Shown: piece after piece, positions 55,623-64,000 of the stretch
Numbering within the stretch: position 1 is the stretch's first letter
How the letters are laid out: every line of letters starts with the position of its first letter
NCBI RefSeq assembly: GCF_000328765.2
Contig: NC_019954.2
Coordinates: forward strand, 2,409,780-2,473,779
Source of the DNA: Tepidanaerobacter acetatoxydans Re1
GTDB taxonomy: Bacteria > Bacillota > Thermosediminibacteria > Thermosediminibacterales > Tepidanaerobacteraceae
Reading direction: 5' to 3'
Length of the DNA: 64,000 nucleotides
Program-made: the position numbers and the translations under genes
The notes under the pieces: model-generated
What the model was told of the DNA's origin: nothing
The model's input: only the letters and a program-made list of their open reading frames with translations
Database searches by the model: none

Positions 55623-57033
55623 TAGTGTAACTCCACAGATTGTGGATGAGCTAAAACAGATAGTAGGCGAAAGAAATGTCATATATGATGATGCAGAAGC
55701 AATGGAAGCATACTCTCATGATGAAGTAGCAGAAAAGCATTATGCACACATGCCCGATGTAGTAGTAAAACCAACTTTGGCTGAGCAGATTTCAAAGATA
55801 GTAAAGCTTGCAAATAAATATAAGATACCCGTGACACCAAGAGGAGCAGGCAGTGGACTTTCCGGCGGCGCTGTTCCCGTCTATGGTGGCATAGTCCTAT
55901 CTGTAGAAAAGATGAACAGGATTTTGGAAATTGACACGCAAAACCTCATGGCTGTCGTTGAGCCCGGTGTTGTTACAAATGAAATAAACAATGTTGTAAA
56001 GGAATACGGTCTCTACTATGCAGGTTACCCCATGAGCGTAGAAACATGCTATGTAGGCGGAAACGTGGCTGAAAACGCCGGCGGCGGCAAAGCCATAAAG
56101 TATGGTGTTACGGCAAGATATATCATGGGACTTGAAATGGTAACACCGGAAGGAGATATCATAAACTTAGGCGGCAAGAGAGTAAAGGATGTTACAGGCT
56201 ACAACCTGCTGCATCTTATGGTTGGCTCAGAAGGCACCCTTGGCATATTTACTAAGATAATAGTAAAACTTCAGCCGATGCCCGTTGCAACAGCAGACCT
56301 TTTAGTGCTGTTCAACAGCGTAAAGGAAGCAATCGACATAGTTCCCATAATAATGACAAATGGTAAAATAATACCTACTTCTATAGAGTTTATGGATGAA
56401 CTGTCATTTAAGACATCATGCGAATACTTAAACGAAAAACTCCCTTATCAGAGTGCAAAAGCCATGCTCCTCATCGAGCTGGACGGCGATAACATGGATA
56501 TAATCGAATCACAGTATGAAACCATTGGGGAGCTTTGCATGCAAAACGGAGCTATAGAAGTCTATGTAGCTGACAACGCCACAACCATTGAAAGGGTATG
56601 GAGGATAAGGCGAAACATTGCCGAAGCGTGGAAGCTTGTAAGCCCCCATCAAAGCCTTGAAGATATTGTCGTGCCGATATCTGAGATACCAACATTTATG
56701 GATAGGCTGGCAGAACTTCAGGCAAAATACAATGTATCTATTCCATGCTATGGCCACGCAGGCGACGGAAACCTGCACGTAACACCTGTCAAAGACCCGG
56801 AGTGGTCACTGGATAAATGGTATGACACCTTAAACAAACTCTTGCCGGAAATGTATAAGATTGTAGGAGAGCTCGGAGGCACTATAAGCGGCGAGCACGG
56901 CATAGGACACAAGAGAAAAGCCTACATGCCTCTTGTGCTAAAGGATACGGAAATCGAACTGATGAAGCGCATAAAGAAAGCCTTCGATCCTAACATGATA
57001 CTAAATCCCGGCAAATTATTTGATGTGGAATAA
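55612..57033 (+). CDS. lctD: FAD-dependent lactate dehydrogenase (GlcD/LctD family)
   Basis: 473 residues: an FAD-binding type 4 domain (TPRGAGSGLSGGAVPVYGGI, residues 76-95; NVAENAGGGKAIKYGVTARY) and the C-terminal cap with CYGHAGDGNLHVTPV and GGTISGEHGIGHKRKAYMPL, which hold the metal-binding histidines. It oxidises lactate to pyruvate and passes electrons to EtfBA, making a confurcating complex. Whether it prefers D- or L-lactate cannot be told. It is the last gene of the operon before the terminator at 57049-57074. Confidence 0.93.
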   Translation: MKYNSVTPQIVDELKQIVGERNVIYDDAEAMEAYSHDEVAEKHYAHMPDVVVKPTLAEQISKIVKLANKYKIPVTPRGAGSGLSGGAVPVYGGIVLSVEKMNRILEIDTQNLMAVVEPGVVTNEINNVVKEYGLYYAGYPMSVETCYVGGNVAENAGGGKAIKYGVTARYIMGLEMVTPEGDIINLGGKRVKDVTGYNLLHLMVGSEGTLGIFTKIIVKLQPMPVATADLLVLFNSVKEAIDIVPIIMTNGKIIPTSIEFMDELSFKTSCEYLNEKLPYQSAKAMLLIELDGDNMDIIESQYETIGELCMQNGAIEVYVADNATTIERVWRIRRNIAEAWKLVSPHQSLEDIVVPISEIPTFMDRLAELQAKYNVSIPCYGHAGDGNLHVTPVKDPEWSLDKWYDTLNKLLPEMYKIVGELGGTISGEHGIGHKRKAYMPLVLKDTEIELMKRIKKAFDPNMILNPGKLFDVE

Positions 57034-57048
57034 GGGGTAATATATTAA

Positions 57049-57074
57049 AGGCAGGAGATTTTATTCTCCTGCCT
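57049..57074. terminator. Terminator shared by the lactate and encapsulin operons
   Basis: AGGCAGGAGA pairs with TCTCCTGCCT around a six-base loop, followed by AAATTATTT. Convergent genes on both sides end here. Confidence 0.8.
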
Positions 57075-57081
57075 AAATTAT

Positions 57082-57870
57082 TTAATCTAGATTAAATTTA
57101 ACTATCAAGGTTGGATCCAGCACTCTGAAAGTGAAAGATTCCTTAATGAACAGTTTCACTTTATCGGCTGTATGGCATTTATATCCTATTGCAAAGTCTT
57201 GTCCGATTGTAAGTTCCAAATCATCATGGTCATGGGGCAGCAAATATGCGCCGTCAATGACATGGTTGAATATTATCTTGCCGCCGATTAAATCCTCTAT
57301 TTTTTCATCAAGGGGATATGCTCCCTCTGCCGACAAGATTCTTGTATATGCCTTGTCATTTACCACAAGATCAAAGGGGCCTTCCTGGTACGATTTTCTA
57401 AGGGTAATGATACCTTCGGACAGCGCCTTCATTATAGAAGCCTGGTCTTTGCCCAAAAGTATTGCTTCATGCTCTACAGAATTTTTTATGCCGGGGATTG
57501 AGGCTTTTTCCAACCCGTTAAATACAGCATTTTCTTCAAATAGTGCGATGCTTTCTGCTGCCTTTTCCAACGGCTCATAATCAACATCTGCCGCTCCGCG
57601 GTCAACATTATCTAACTCGCACCTGTCCATTTCAAATTCAACTTTGACTTCTGTCAAAGGCTGAACCTTATAAGTTCCGTAGGAAACTCCTCCACCTTCA
57701 ACAATATCAGCTAATCTTCCCTCTGAAATTACATTAAAGTCCAAACCATAAGGGCCATTTACTTTAAAAACCTTTCTTGCGGACAAATATGATTTTAAAA
57801 CCTCTTTTGCCCTTGCGTCTATTTCTTCCCACGCCTTTTTACTTATAGGTGCATGTTCTCTGTTAAACAT
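57082..57870 (-). CDS. Encapsulin shell protein (HK97-fold, family 1)
   Basis: 262 residues with the family 1 encapsulin motifs: HAPISKKAWEEIDARAKEVL at the N-terminus, RKVFKVNGPYGLDFNVISEG, and YKVQPLTEVKVEFEMDRCEL. The E-loop and A-domain follow, ending in SFTFRVLDPTLIVKFNLD. Sixty or 180 copies form a protein shell that stores its cargo enzyme. The gene follows the ferritin-like cargo gene by 16 bp on the same strand, the usual order for iron-storing encapsulins. Confidence 0.95.
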   Translation of the reverse strand: MFNREHAPISKKAWEEIDARAKEVLKSYLSARKVFKVNGPYGLDFNVISEGRLADIVEGGGVSYGTYKVQPLTEVKVEFEMDRCELDNVDRGAADVDYEPLEKAAESIALFEENAVFNGLEKASIPGIKNSVEHEAILLGKDQASIMKALSEGIITLRKSYQEGPFDLVVNDKAYTRILSAEGAYPLDEKIEDLIGGKIIFNHVIDGAYLLPHDHDDLELTIGQDFAIGYKCHTADKVKLFIKESFTFRVLDPTLIVKFNLD

Positions 57871-57886
57871 TTACTCATACCCCCTT

Positions 57887-58228
57887 TTATTTTAAATCTC
57901 CGATATTTAAGCCAGGCTCTGCTTCTTCTTCTTCAGCCGCTTGGCCTTCAAGTTCTGTAATAGAGCCTGTGGTAAATAAATAATCCTTGAGTTCTCCATC
58001 CCAATTATCCATATTTCTTCTGAGCCATTCGAGCAGCATAGCTGCATGTTCAATTTCCTCGTCCCTATTATGTGCCATTATAGCCTTTAACTCCGCATCA
58101 TCCGATGCATCGACTCTTTGACTGTACCAGTCTATGGCCTCTATTTCTTCTTTTAAACTGTTTAGGGCTCTTGAGATATTAAGGGTATGACTGCTTAACT
58201 TGTCCACAGATTCATGATACTGAGTCAT
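57887..58228 (-). CDS. Encapsulated ferritin-like protein (EncFtn) cargo
   Basis: 113 residues forming a two-helix half-ferritin. Metal ligands are visible: E in IEAIDWYSQRVDAS and the ExxH of RDEEIEHAAMLLEWLRRN; two subunits build one ferroxidase site. The tail runs through an acidic linker (AAEEEEAEPG) to the loading peptide GLNIGDLK, which binds the inside of the shell. It oxidises Fe2+ for mineral storage. The promoter is at 58333-58361, leaving a leader of about 100 nt. Confidence 0.95.
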   Translation of the reverse strand: MTQYHESVDKLSSHTLNISRALNSLKEEIEAIDWYSQRVDASDDAELKAIMAHNRDEEIEHAAMLLEWLRRNMDNWDGELKDYLFTTGSITELEGQAAEEEEAEPGLNIGDLK

Positions 58229-58332
58229 TAAACATACCTCCCTAAGTAATTTTTTAAATAAATACTCTAGGGTGTATATTGCGACAAATTTACCAAGTAT
58301 ACAGGTGCTTTCCCTGCTGCATCAACACTTTT

Positions 58333-58361
58333 ATTATATCATCCAAAGGATATGCGGTCAA
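58333..58361 (-). promoter_or_regulatory. Sigma-A promoter of the encapsulin operon
   Basis: On the minus strand TTGACC (58356-58361), 17 bp, TATAAT (58333-58338). The spacer carries a perfect ATCCAAAGGAT palindrome (58341-58351), a candidate operator; no Fur or PerR consensus was recognised. Confidence 0.75.
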
Positions 58362-58479
58362 TGTCGCACAAATATTTGGATCACATCAAGTAATTTTATG
58401 TTTTTTAGAAAAACTATATCTATCATACCTGCCTATAAGAACGGGAGGAAAAATTAAATTAAACTTTTTGATTATTGTA

Positions 58480-58504
58480 AAAAGCTCGCCACTAGGGCGA
58501 GTTT
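58480..58504 (-). terminator. Terminator of the sigma/anti-sigma remnants
   Basis: AAACTCGCC pairs with GGCGAGCTTTTT on the minus strand with a 5-base loop and a good T-tract. Confidence 0.8.
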
Positions 58505-58552
58505 AAAAGTATCGGTTTCTAGAAAGAAGTAGACTTCTCTTTTCGCTATTGC

Positions 58553-58779
58553 TTACTGATTTAACTTCAAATCTACAACTATATCTTCTAAGAATACCTC
58601 TTTTGGCAATGTTCCTTTCTGTTTTAAGTAGTTTAATACTTCTTTTTCATCACTTTCAAGAATCGAGGGGCCAATTATGCGGTGCTCATCTTCACCTAAT
58701 ACTTCAAATTCGACCTTAGGAGTTATAATAAGCTTTGTGGCATTTTCATTTATTTTCCCATAGGTGAATGGACTGTTTT
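58553..58779 (-). pseudogene. Anti-sigma factor remnant (C-terminal end, DUF4179-like)
   Basis: The frame reads NSPFTYGKINENATKLIITP, then VEFEVLGEDEHRII and LKQKGTLPKEVFLEDIVVDL to a stop. This is the C-terminal extracellular end of an ECF anti-sigma factor of DUF4179 type. It has no start and is joined directly to the tail of the sigma-factor remnant, so a deletion has removed the rest of the anti-sigma gene and the end of the sigma gene. Confidence 0.5.
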
Positions 58780-59207
58780 TGCAATATCCTTTATACTCAT
58801 ATCTTCCATATACCGCATTGCAATCAATTCCTTTTCATCGTCCTTTAAATTATCAAGCGCCCTATGTAAATCTACGTTCTCTTCTATATCCCCATCATTA
58901 TGGCTAATATGCCTTCAAATTCAACTGTGTCCTGGGATATGGTATTTTTACTTTTTCTCAGATTGTCCTTGCAGGTGTTTATAGTTATGCGGGTAATCCA
59001 TGTATTAAAATACTGTGGTTCTCTTAAGCTGTCAATTGATTGTATGGCTTTCACAATAGAATCATGGACACAGTCTAAAGCATCATCTTCATTTTTCATA
59101 TACATGAAAGCCGTTCTATACAGCCGGTCTTTTATAGGTTCCAGCAGTTTATAGAAACTTTCTGCATCTTTATTCTTGGCTCGTTTAAAACTTATTTCAT
59201 CGATCAT
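58780..59207 (-). pseudogene. ECF sigma factor, frameshifted and 3'-truncated
   Basis: Region 2 is intact from ATG 59207: FYKLLEPIKDRLYRTAFMYM, then DCVHDSIVKAIQSIDSLREP and YFNTWITRITINTCKDNLRK. The frame breaks after EFEGILAIMM near 58900, then resumes in another frame as EENVDLHRALDNLKDDEKEL and IAMRYMEDMSIKDIAK, which is region 4 without its helix-turn-helix end. The gene is therefore non-functional. It once formed a sigma/anti-sigma pair with the remnant at 58553-58779. Confidence 0.75.
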
Positions 59208-60018
59208 TTTCTACTCCTTTCTATCGGTAAAAATCTATTTTACCAATCACCATTCTCGCTCCCCTCTATCTTTTTGAAGCCGCTTCACATATTAGACGAA
59301 CGAAATGGCAAAAACACTGCATGAACCTTTCACTTTCACTTCATTTAGAGGCAGGAGATTCTCGCTTCATCAGCCTCGCAGCTTACTATCTCCACAAGCC
59401 TCAATCGGGCGGTTTCTCCCCTGGCTTATTTTTAAGCTTTAATAAATTTAGCCGATATCGCATCGCTAAGCCATATTCCGCCATCTTCTTTATAAAAATT
59501 AATTCCTGCATTATAAGCATCCAGCGACATCTACCTGTTGTTTGCATTGTAACATATTCCACAATAGTAAATATGTAAATTTGGCGAAAAAATAAAGCCC
59601 TTCAAGGCTTTAAGCATTTTTTGATTCAGTTAAGTGTCAAAGACCCGATCCTTCACTGTGTTCAGGATGACAAGTCGTTTTCAGTCTCTGAATAGTAACG
59701 CTATTCAAGCAATTATGATTGCATGCTGATGTAGCAAGAGAATTTCTTGAAGAGGAAGGTTTGATAGGCAAATAGGGGCGAAAATCAATTCAACTCTTCA
59801 GTTTTCCTGATGGCTCTGACAATTGCCGTTATAATAGATGCTAAGATATACTGCATTTTACTGGAAATTATTTAAAATCAGCAGTAATTTGACGATAAAC
59901 AGTTTTTGTATATATAATATTAACATGTGTTTGTAAGAAAAACTAAAAAAGGGAGTGGTATGCTATTAATTTATTTAACATCAGAAAAAACTTACTTATT
60001 ACTTTAATAATTAATTTT
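59208..60018. other. 811-bp region with possible IS relic, hairpins and the opuA promoter
   Basis: There is no intact gene. 59290-59560 reads on the minus strand as a broken coding sequence resembling the tail of a TnpB-type IS200/IS605 protein region. 59590-59620 is a terminator-like hairpin (AAAGCC/GGCTTT with a T-tract). 59650-59680 holds ATCCTTCAC/AGGATGACA, a hairpin type often scattered in clostridial genomes. The promoter of the betaine operon is at 59889-59918. Confidence 0.4.
59889..59918 (+). promoter_or_regulatory. Sigma-A promoter of the betaine transporter operon
   Basis: TTGACG (59889-59894), 18 bp, TATAAT (59913-59918), about 45 bp before the ribosome site AGGGAG. Confidence 0.7.
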
Positions 60019-60984
60019 ATGGTATTTATGTCTGCCTGTTCAGCAGGGAGTAATGATGCAGAAAGCAATTCAAAGGAAAAACTTGTCTTTGCCGATGCTG
60101 GATGGGATAGTATAAGAATCCATAATGCAATAGCAGGTTTTATAGTCGAGAACGGTTATGGTTACAAAACAGATAGTATGACAGGTTCTTCACCTATAAC
60201 GATAAGGGGTCTTAGACAAGGCGATATCGACATTTATATGGAGGTTTGGACAGATAACGTTCGTGAGGTATACCAAGCCGGTATAGAAAATGATGAAATC
60301 AAAGAATTGTCGATTAACTTTGATGATAATGCTCAAGGTTTGTATGTGCCAACATATGTAATAAAGGGTGATAAAGAAAGAGAAATTGAGCCTCTTGCAT
60401 CTGATTTAAAATCTATAAAAGATCTCCCCAAGTATTGGGAAGTATTTAAAGATCCTGATGAACCAACAAAAGGTAGAATTTATGGAGCTCCTCCTAACTG
60501 GGCTGCCGATGAAATTCTTCGCACTAAATTTGAGACCTATTCCTTAGATGAAAATTTTACTTATTTTAATCCCGGATCCGATACAGCCTTAAACGCATCT
60601 ATTGTGGCTGCTGTTGAAAAAGGCGAGCCTTGGGTGGGATACTACTGGGAGCCCACATGGATAATGGGTAAATATGATATGACTCTTCTTGAAGATAAAC
60701 CCTTTGACCCGGAAGAATGGGAAAATGGTTATGCTTGCGAATTCCCAGGCGTTAAAGTAGCTGTTGCTGTAAATAAAGATGTTGCAGATAAAGCACCAGA
60801 AGTTGTAGAGTTTCTAAAAAACTATAAAACAAGTTCTGAAATTACCAATAAACTTTTAGCTTACATGCAAGACAACAATGCTGAAGCTGAAGATGCAGCT
60901 AAATGGTTTTTAAAAGAATACGAAGATCTGTGGGCAGATTGGGTACCTGAAGACATAGCTCAAAAAGTCAAAAATGCCCTTTAA
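59965..60984 (+). CDS. opuAC: Glycine betaine/proline ABC transporter substrate-binding lipoprotein
   Basis: The mature protein is OpuAC/ProX-like: FADAGWDSIRIHNAIAGFIV, SSPITIRGLRQGDIDIYMEV and WVGYYWEPTWIMGKYDMTLL, with tryptophans of the aromatic cage that binds quaternary amines. The lipobox is MSAC. The first ATG (60019) leaves no positively charged n-region, whereas translation from ATT 59965 gives INLFNIRKNLLITLIINFMV, a proper signal peptide behind AGGGAG; I use that rare start tentatively. The three genes opuAC, AB and AA follow with short gaps; osmoprotectant uptake is the likely role. Confidence 0.85.
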   Translation: MNLFNIRKNLLITLIINFMVFMSACSAGSNDAESNSKEKLVFADAGWDSIRIHNAIAGFIVENGYGYKTDSMTGSSPITIRGLRQGDIDIYMEVWTDNVREVYQAGIENDEIKELSINFDDNAQGLYVPTYVIKGDKEREIEPLASDLKSIKDLPKYWEVFKDPDEPTKGRIYGAPPNWAADEILRTKFETYSLDENFTYFNPGSDTALNASIVAAVEKGEPWVGYYWEPTWIMGKYDMTLLEDKPFDPEEWENGYACEFPGVKVAVAVNKDVADKAPEVVEFLKNYKTSSEITNKLLAYMQDNNAEAEDAAKWFLKEYEDLWADWVPEDIAQKVKNAL

Positions 60985-61017
60985 TTATTTATATTGAGAG
61001 GTGACATGTTCTAATTT

Positions 61018-61866
61018 ATGAATGAATTTCCAGATTTTTTTCAGATTGATTTTGGCGTACATGTAGAAGCTTTTGTCCACTGGCTTACATTAAATTTTCA
61101 AGGTTTTTTTGATGCCTTGACTGTAGGTATAAAATGGATTGTCTTTAATATGCAATCTATACTAAACTTTATACCTTGTTTCATTTTTATATTCCTCATC
61201 TTTTTGATCGGATGGAGGACTAAAAATATAAAATCCGGCATATCTTATGCCGTTATGATTACTTTAATAGGATTGCTTGGACTTTGGGATGAAATGTTAT
61301 TCACATTATCTATTGTGCTTACATCAGTTATTTTATGTATATTGATAGGCGTTCCGCTGGGAATTTATACAGCCTATAATTCAAAAGCCGAAATAATTTT
61401 AAACCCTATCCTAGATGGTATGCAAACAATGCCGAGTTTTGTTTACCTTATTCCGGCTATGATTTTCTTTGGACTAGGAACAGTTCCGGCGGTTTTTGCA
61501 ACAATTATTTACTCTACACCACCTTGTATTAGGCTTACGAGTTTAGCTATAAAAAATGTTCCAGAAGAGATGCGAGAAGCCGCTTATTCTTTTGGATCTT
61601 CGCGCTGGCAAACTTTAATTAAAGTCGAACTTCCCCAAGCAATGCCTACAATTATGGCAGGTATAAACCAAACAACAATGATGGCTATGTCAATGGTAGT
61701 TATATCCTCAATGATCGGTGCTAAAGGACTTGGCGAAAATGTTCTGATAGCCATCAATAGATCAGACATAGCTATGGGCTTTAATTCGGGTATAAGTATT
61801 GTCTTCCTTGCAATAATTATCGATCGAATCACCCAGCAGGTTTCAAATACGTATGAACATGTATAA
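61018..61866 (+). CDS. opuAB: Glycine betaine/proline ABC transporter permease
   Basis: 282 residues, six or seven membrane helices. The EAA loop reads VPEEMREAAYSFGSSRWQTL, then IKVELPQAMPTIMAGINQTT, typical of ProW/OpuAB. Two copies form the channel with the ATPase. It lies 33 bp after the binding protein and 24 bp before the ATPase gene. Confidence 0.93.
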   Translation: MNEFPDFFQIDFGVHVEAFVHWLTLNFQGFFDALTVGIKWIVFNMQSILNFIPCFIFIFLIFLIGWRTKNIKSGISYAVMITLIGLLGLWDEMLFTLSIVLTSVILCILIGVPLGIYTAYNSKAEIILNPILDGMQTMPSFVYLIPAMIFFGLGTVPAVFATIIYSTPPCIRLTSLAIKNVPEEMREAAYSFGSSRWQTLIKVELPQAMPTIMAGINQTTMMAMSMVVISSMIGAKGLGENVLIAINRSDIAMGFNSGISIVFLAIIIDRITQQVSNTYEHV

Positions 61867-61890
61867 TTATCGCAATGGAGGTGCTAAAAA

Positions 61891-63069
61891 ATGACAGAAA
61901 AGATTGTAGTAAAAGATTTGGTTAAAATCTTTGGTCCAAAACCAAAAGTTGCTCTTAAAAAGCTCAATGAAGGTTGGTCAAAGAAAAAAATTTTAGATGA
62001 ATTAGGCCATACTGTAGGTGTAAACAGGGCATCCTTTTCCGTTAAAGATGGAGAGTTCTTTGTAATTATGGGACTTTCCGGTAGCGGCAAATCAACTTTA
62101 ATTAGATGCTTAAATCTTTTAAATAAACCTGATGCCGGCGAAATAATAATAGATGGTGAAAACATCGTAAAATACAACAAAGATCAATTGCGGGAATTTA
62201 GACAGAAAAAGGCTGCAATGGTTTTTCAAAACTTTGGGCTGTTTACTCATAGAACTGTCTTGGAAAATGTAGAATATGGATTGGAAATAAGAAATGTCAG
62301 CAAAGATGAGCGAGAAAAGATAGCCAGAAAAACCCTTGAGATTGTCGGTCTTAAGGGTTGGGAAGATAAAATGCCCGGTGAATTGAGCGGCGGCATGCAG
62401 CAAAGAGTCGGTCTTGCGAGAGCACTTGCCAATGATCCTGATATCCTTTTGATGGATGAGCCTTTTAGTGCATTAGATCCTCTCATTAGACGAGAAATGC
62501 AATTAGAGCTGCTTGACATTCAATCACAATTAAAAAAGACCATAGTCTTTATAACTCACGATGTAAACGAAGCTTTTAGATTAGGAGATAGAGTTGCAGT
62601 AATGCGAGACGGGAGAATTGTTCAAATAGGAACCCCTGAGGAGATACTAAATAATCCATCTAATGAATATATTGAAGACTTCGTAAGAGATGTTGATCGC
62701 ACAAAAGTAGTGCAAGCTAAGAACATAATGATGAAACCTAATGCATTAGTTTCAATAAATGACGGCGTGCGAGTTGCAATAAAGGAAATGCGCTTAAATG
62801 CCATATCTAGCGTATTTGTCGTAAATGACGAGAGGAAAATTGAAGGTATCGTAACCATAGATGACTGCGTAAAAGCCGTAAAAGATGGAAAGTCATCCCT
62901 GGAAAATTTATTAAAACATGACTACTATAAAACTAAGGAAGATGTATATATAAAAGACCTTCTGGAAATAGGAACTAAATCAAGATACCCTATAGTGGTT
63001 GTAGATGACAATGATAAGCTTTTAGGGATTATAGTAAGAACTTCGATTCTTTCAGGACTATTGCATTAG
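61891..63069 (+). CDS. opuAA: Glycine betaine/proline ABC transporter ATPase with CBS domains
   Basis: 392 residues: Walker A GLSGSGKSTL, signature LSGGMQQRVGLARAL, Walker B ILLMDEPFSALDPL and switch histidine FITHDVNEA. The C-terminal 120 residues are two CBS domains (KPNALVSINDGVRVAIKEM and SSVFVVNDERKIEGIVTIDD, then RYPIVVVDDNDKLLGIIVRT). In OpuA the CBS tandem senses ionic strength or c-di-AMP to gate transport. The last gene of the operon. Confidence 0.95.
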   Translation: MTEKIVVKDLVKIFGPKPKVALKKLNEGWSKKKILDELGHTVGVNRASFSVKDGEFFVIMGLSGSGKSTLIRCLNLLNKPDAGEIIIDGENIVKYNKDQLREFRQKKAAMVFQNFGLFTHRTVLENVEYGLEIRNVSKDEREKIARKTLEIVGLKGWEDKMPGELSGGMQQRVGLARALANDPDILLMDEPFSALDPLIRREMQLELLDIQSQLKKTIVFITHDVNEAFRLGDRVAVMRDGRIVQIGTPEEILNNPSNEYIEDFVRDVDRTKVVQAKNIMMKPNALVSINDGVRVAIKEMRLNAISSVFVVNDERKIEGIVTIDDCVKAVKDGKSSLENLLKHDYYKTKEDVYIKDLLEIGTKSRYPIVVVDDNDKLLGIIVRTSILSGLLH

Positions 63070-63302
63070 TTTGCCGTGCCCGGCATACACTTATTCACTT
63101 ATAACGTAAGCAAAAGGCTTTTTGTGACATGATGCTATTGATTCTGGACCACAAACAATCTTCGCTAGCAATTCTCCATTATTCCTCTTACCCACCCCTT
63201 CCTGACACATGATAATAACAATAATAATCTAATTGCACTGATGTAACTATAAATATATAAGGCTCAAAGATCTTGAAAAAATTTTATTGTAAAAACAAAT
63301 AG

Positions 63303-63331
63303 CCTTAACCCTTGATATTAAATGGTTAAGG
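63303..63331 (+). terminator. Terminator of the betaine operon
   Basis: CCTTAACC pairs with GGTTAAGG around a 13-base loop, followed by ACTATTTTG. It lies 234 bp after opuAA. Confidence 0.65.
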
Positions 63332-63383
63332 ACTATTTTGCCTATATTTGATTTAAGATTTATGCCGCTAAATATATGTTTGT

Positions 63384-63430
63384 AATAATAAGACCTGCAT
63401 ATCTATATAGGTTATGCAGGTCTTATTATT
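63384..63430. terminator. Perfect 18-bp stem terminator
   Basis: The sequence AATAATAAGACCTGCATA pairs without mismatch with TATGCAGGTCTTATTATT. A and T tracts occur on both ends, so it can end the minus-strand gene at 63487 and also catch plus-strand readthrough. Confidence 0.85.
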
Positions 63431-63486
63431 TTCAAAAGACTTCCCCGGCACCTGTATCCTTATTTAAGTGCCCAATGCCTATTCCC

Positions 63487-64000
63487 TTAATCTTGCTCTG
63501 CTTGCTCCATTAATTCCATTAACTGTTGTATATATTCTTCCTGGCTAATGGCATCGCTTAGATCAGGAAGCTCAAGGTCGGCTCCGTAATCATACAATTG
63601 ATAGTCGCCTTTCATCTTTAATTCAAGACTTATCGGCATTTCCAGAATTTCCGATAATTCTTCAGTTTCATCTACTTCTTCCATTGCTGCTATTATCTCT
63701 ATCAATGGTTTGAGGTCTATTTGCATATTTAAATCGAAATTCATGTAGTCGGGTAATAAGGTTTCTTTATCAACTAAGGTATCTATATAGTATACGGCAT
63801 TGATGTTATTAAGAATAGTCTCAAATACCTTTTCAAACATTTCATTAAAATCTTCAGCTTCCTGTGCATCCATATCCGATTGTGCACCGGCAGCTTCTAT
63901 AAATGCTGTTATATCAAAATTGTTCATGGTTTCTTCTACTAAACTCTTAAAGCTATCAGCATCAATATAGTTTTTAATGGTGTAATATTCTCTACCATCT
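63487..64000 (-). CDS. Unknown protein, 3' part (start beyond window)
   Basis: The frame stays open from 64000 to the stop at 63487 (170 residues seen, reading REYYTIKNYIDADSFKSLVE at its upstream end), so the ATG at 63927 is internal. The visible part is acidic and alternates strands and helices: NMQIDLKPLIEIIAAMEEVD and ISLELKMKGDYQLYDYGADL, ending DLSDAISQEEYIQQLMELME. It resembles extracellular domains of lipoprotein-like proteins in Clostridia that bind peptides or envelope components, but I assign no function. Confidence 0.6.
   Translation of the reverse strand, partial: DGREYYTIKNYIDADSFKSLVEETMNNFDITAFIEAAGAQSDMDAQEAEDFNEMFEKVFETILNNINAVYYIDTLVDKETLLPDYMNFDLNMQIDLKPLIEIIAAMEEVDETEELSEILEMPISLELKMKGDYQLYDYGADLELPDLSDAISQEEYIQQLMELMEQAEQD

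Larger units (their letters stand above)
58229..58552. other. Intergenic region with encapsulin leader, promoter and terminator
   Basis: It contains the 100-nt leader and promoter of the encapsulin operon and the terminator of the decayed sigma/anti-sigma genes (58480-58504). No coding sequence is seen. Confidence 0.5.
63070..63486. other. 417-bp intergenic region with two terminators
   Basis: Holds the terminators at 63303-63331 and 63384-63430 and no gene that I can support. Confidence 0.5.

Noticed and set aside
59321..59578. 85-codon plus-strand open frame
   Set aside because: No ribosome site or protein-like composition; it is antisense to the putative IS relic.

Overview
The window comes from a low-GC, strictly fermentative Firmicute of the Clostridia, probably a thermophilic or syntrophic lineage such as Tepidanaerobacter (the genus is inferred, not shown). 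The support is AT-rich DNA with strong AGGAGG ribosome sites, the Bacillus/Clostridia-type block tRNA-Ser / tadA / large SRP RNA / dnaX / ybaB / recR, an Etf-linked lactate dehydrogenase operon, tryptophanase under sigma-54 control, and an encapsulin with its ferritin-like cargo.

Positions 1-31458 form an accessory island abutting the 3' end of recR, with almost every gene on the minus strand. From left to right it holds: (i) a Hachiman pair, hamA and hamB, with hamB cut by the window edge; (ii) a roughly 19-kb run of about 15 genes (3273-22540) encoding two type I specificity subunits, an N6-adenine methylase, a 1355-residue P-loop protein, a HerA translocase with a NurA-like neighbour, a PD-(D/E)XK-like protein, a Ser/Thr kinase with TPRs, and a SEFIR-domain protein, but no HsdR; (iii) a Cap4-like nuclease gene with a partner carrying a HEPN-like motif; (iv) a tnsD gene of Tn7 type broken by one amber codon; and (v) small immunity-like and membrane genes. 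Sequences matching Tn7 ends in architecture (TGT, eight bases, then AATAAAG-type repeats) occur at 3034, 23760, 24155, 24161, 24597, 30997 and 31458. The last lies 13 bp beyond the recR stop codon. I read the island as a decayed tandem array of Tn7-like insertions at a recR attachment site, carrying several defence systems. No tnsA, tnsB or tnsC is in the window.

Positions 31472-36037 are core genome: recR, ybaB, dnaX, the SRP RNA, tadA, four serine tRNAs covering all serine codon boxes, and two arginine tRNAs. Next come a GNAT protein and a PlsY-like/NodB fusion (36102-37932), DUF503, and a polar amino-acid ABC operon with an ornithine cyclodeaminase-family gene behind a promoter that overlaps an ARG-box-like site (38376-42420). 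A pilin-like remnant, an NSS-family transporter, tryptophanase and a sigma-54 activator follow (42456-47427), with a -24/-12 promoter in front of tryptophanase.

Positions 47582-64000 hold a secreted stalk-domain protein, an MqsRA-like toxin-antitoxin pair, an acyl-ACP thioesterase, a lactate operon (FadR/GntR regulator, permease, EtfBA, FAD-dependent lactate dehydrogenase) with an operator in its promoter, the encapsulin operon, a decayed ECF sigma/anti-sigma pair, a glycine-betaine-type ABC transporter, and the 3' part of a further gene running off the right edge. Gene starts were moved from the longest open frame where a Shine-Dalgarno sequence supports another start. Family calls rest on motif recognition only; no database search was run.
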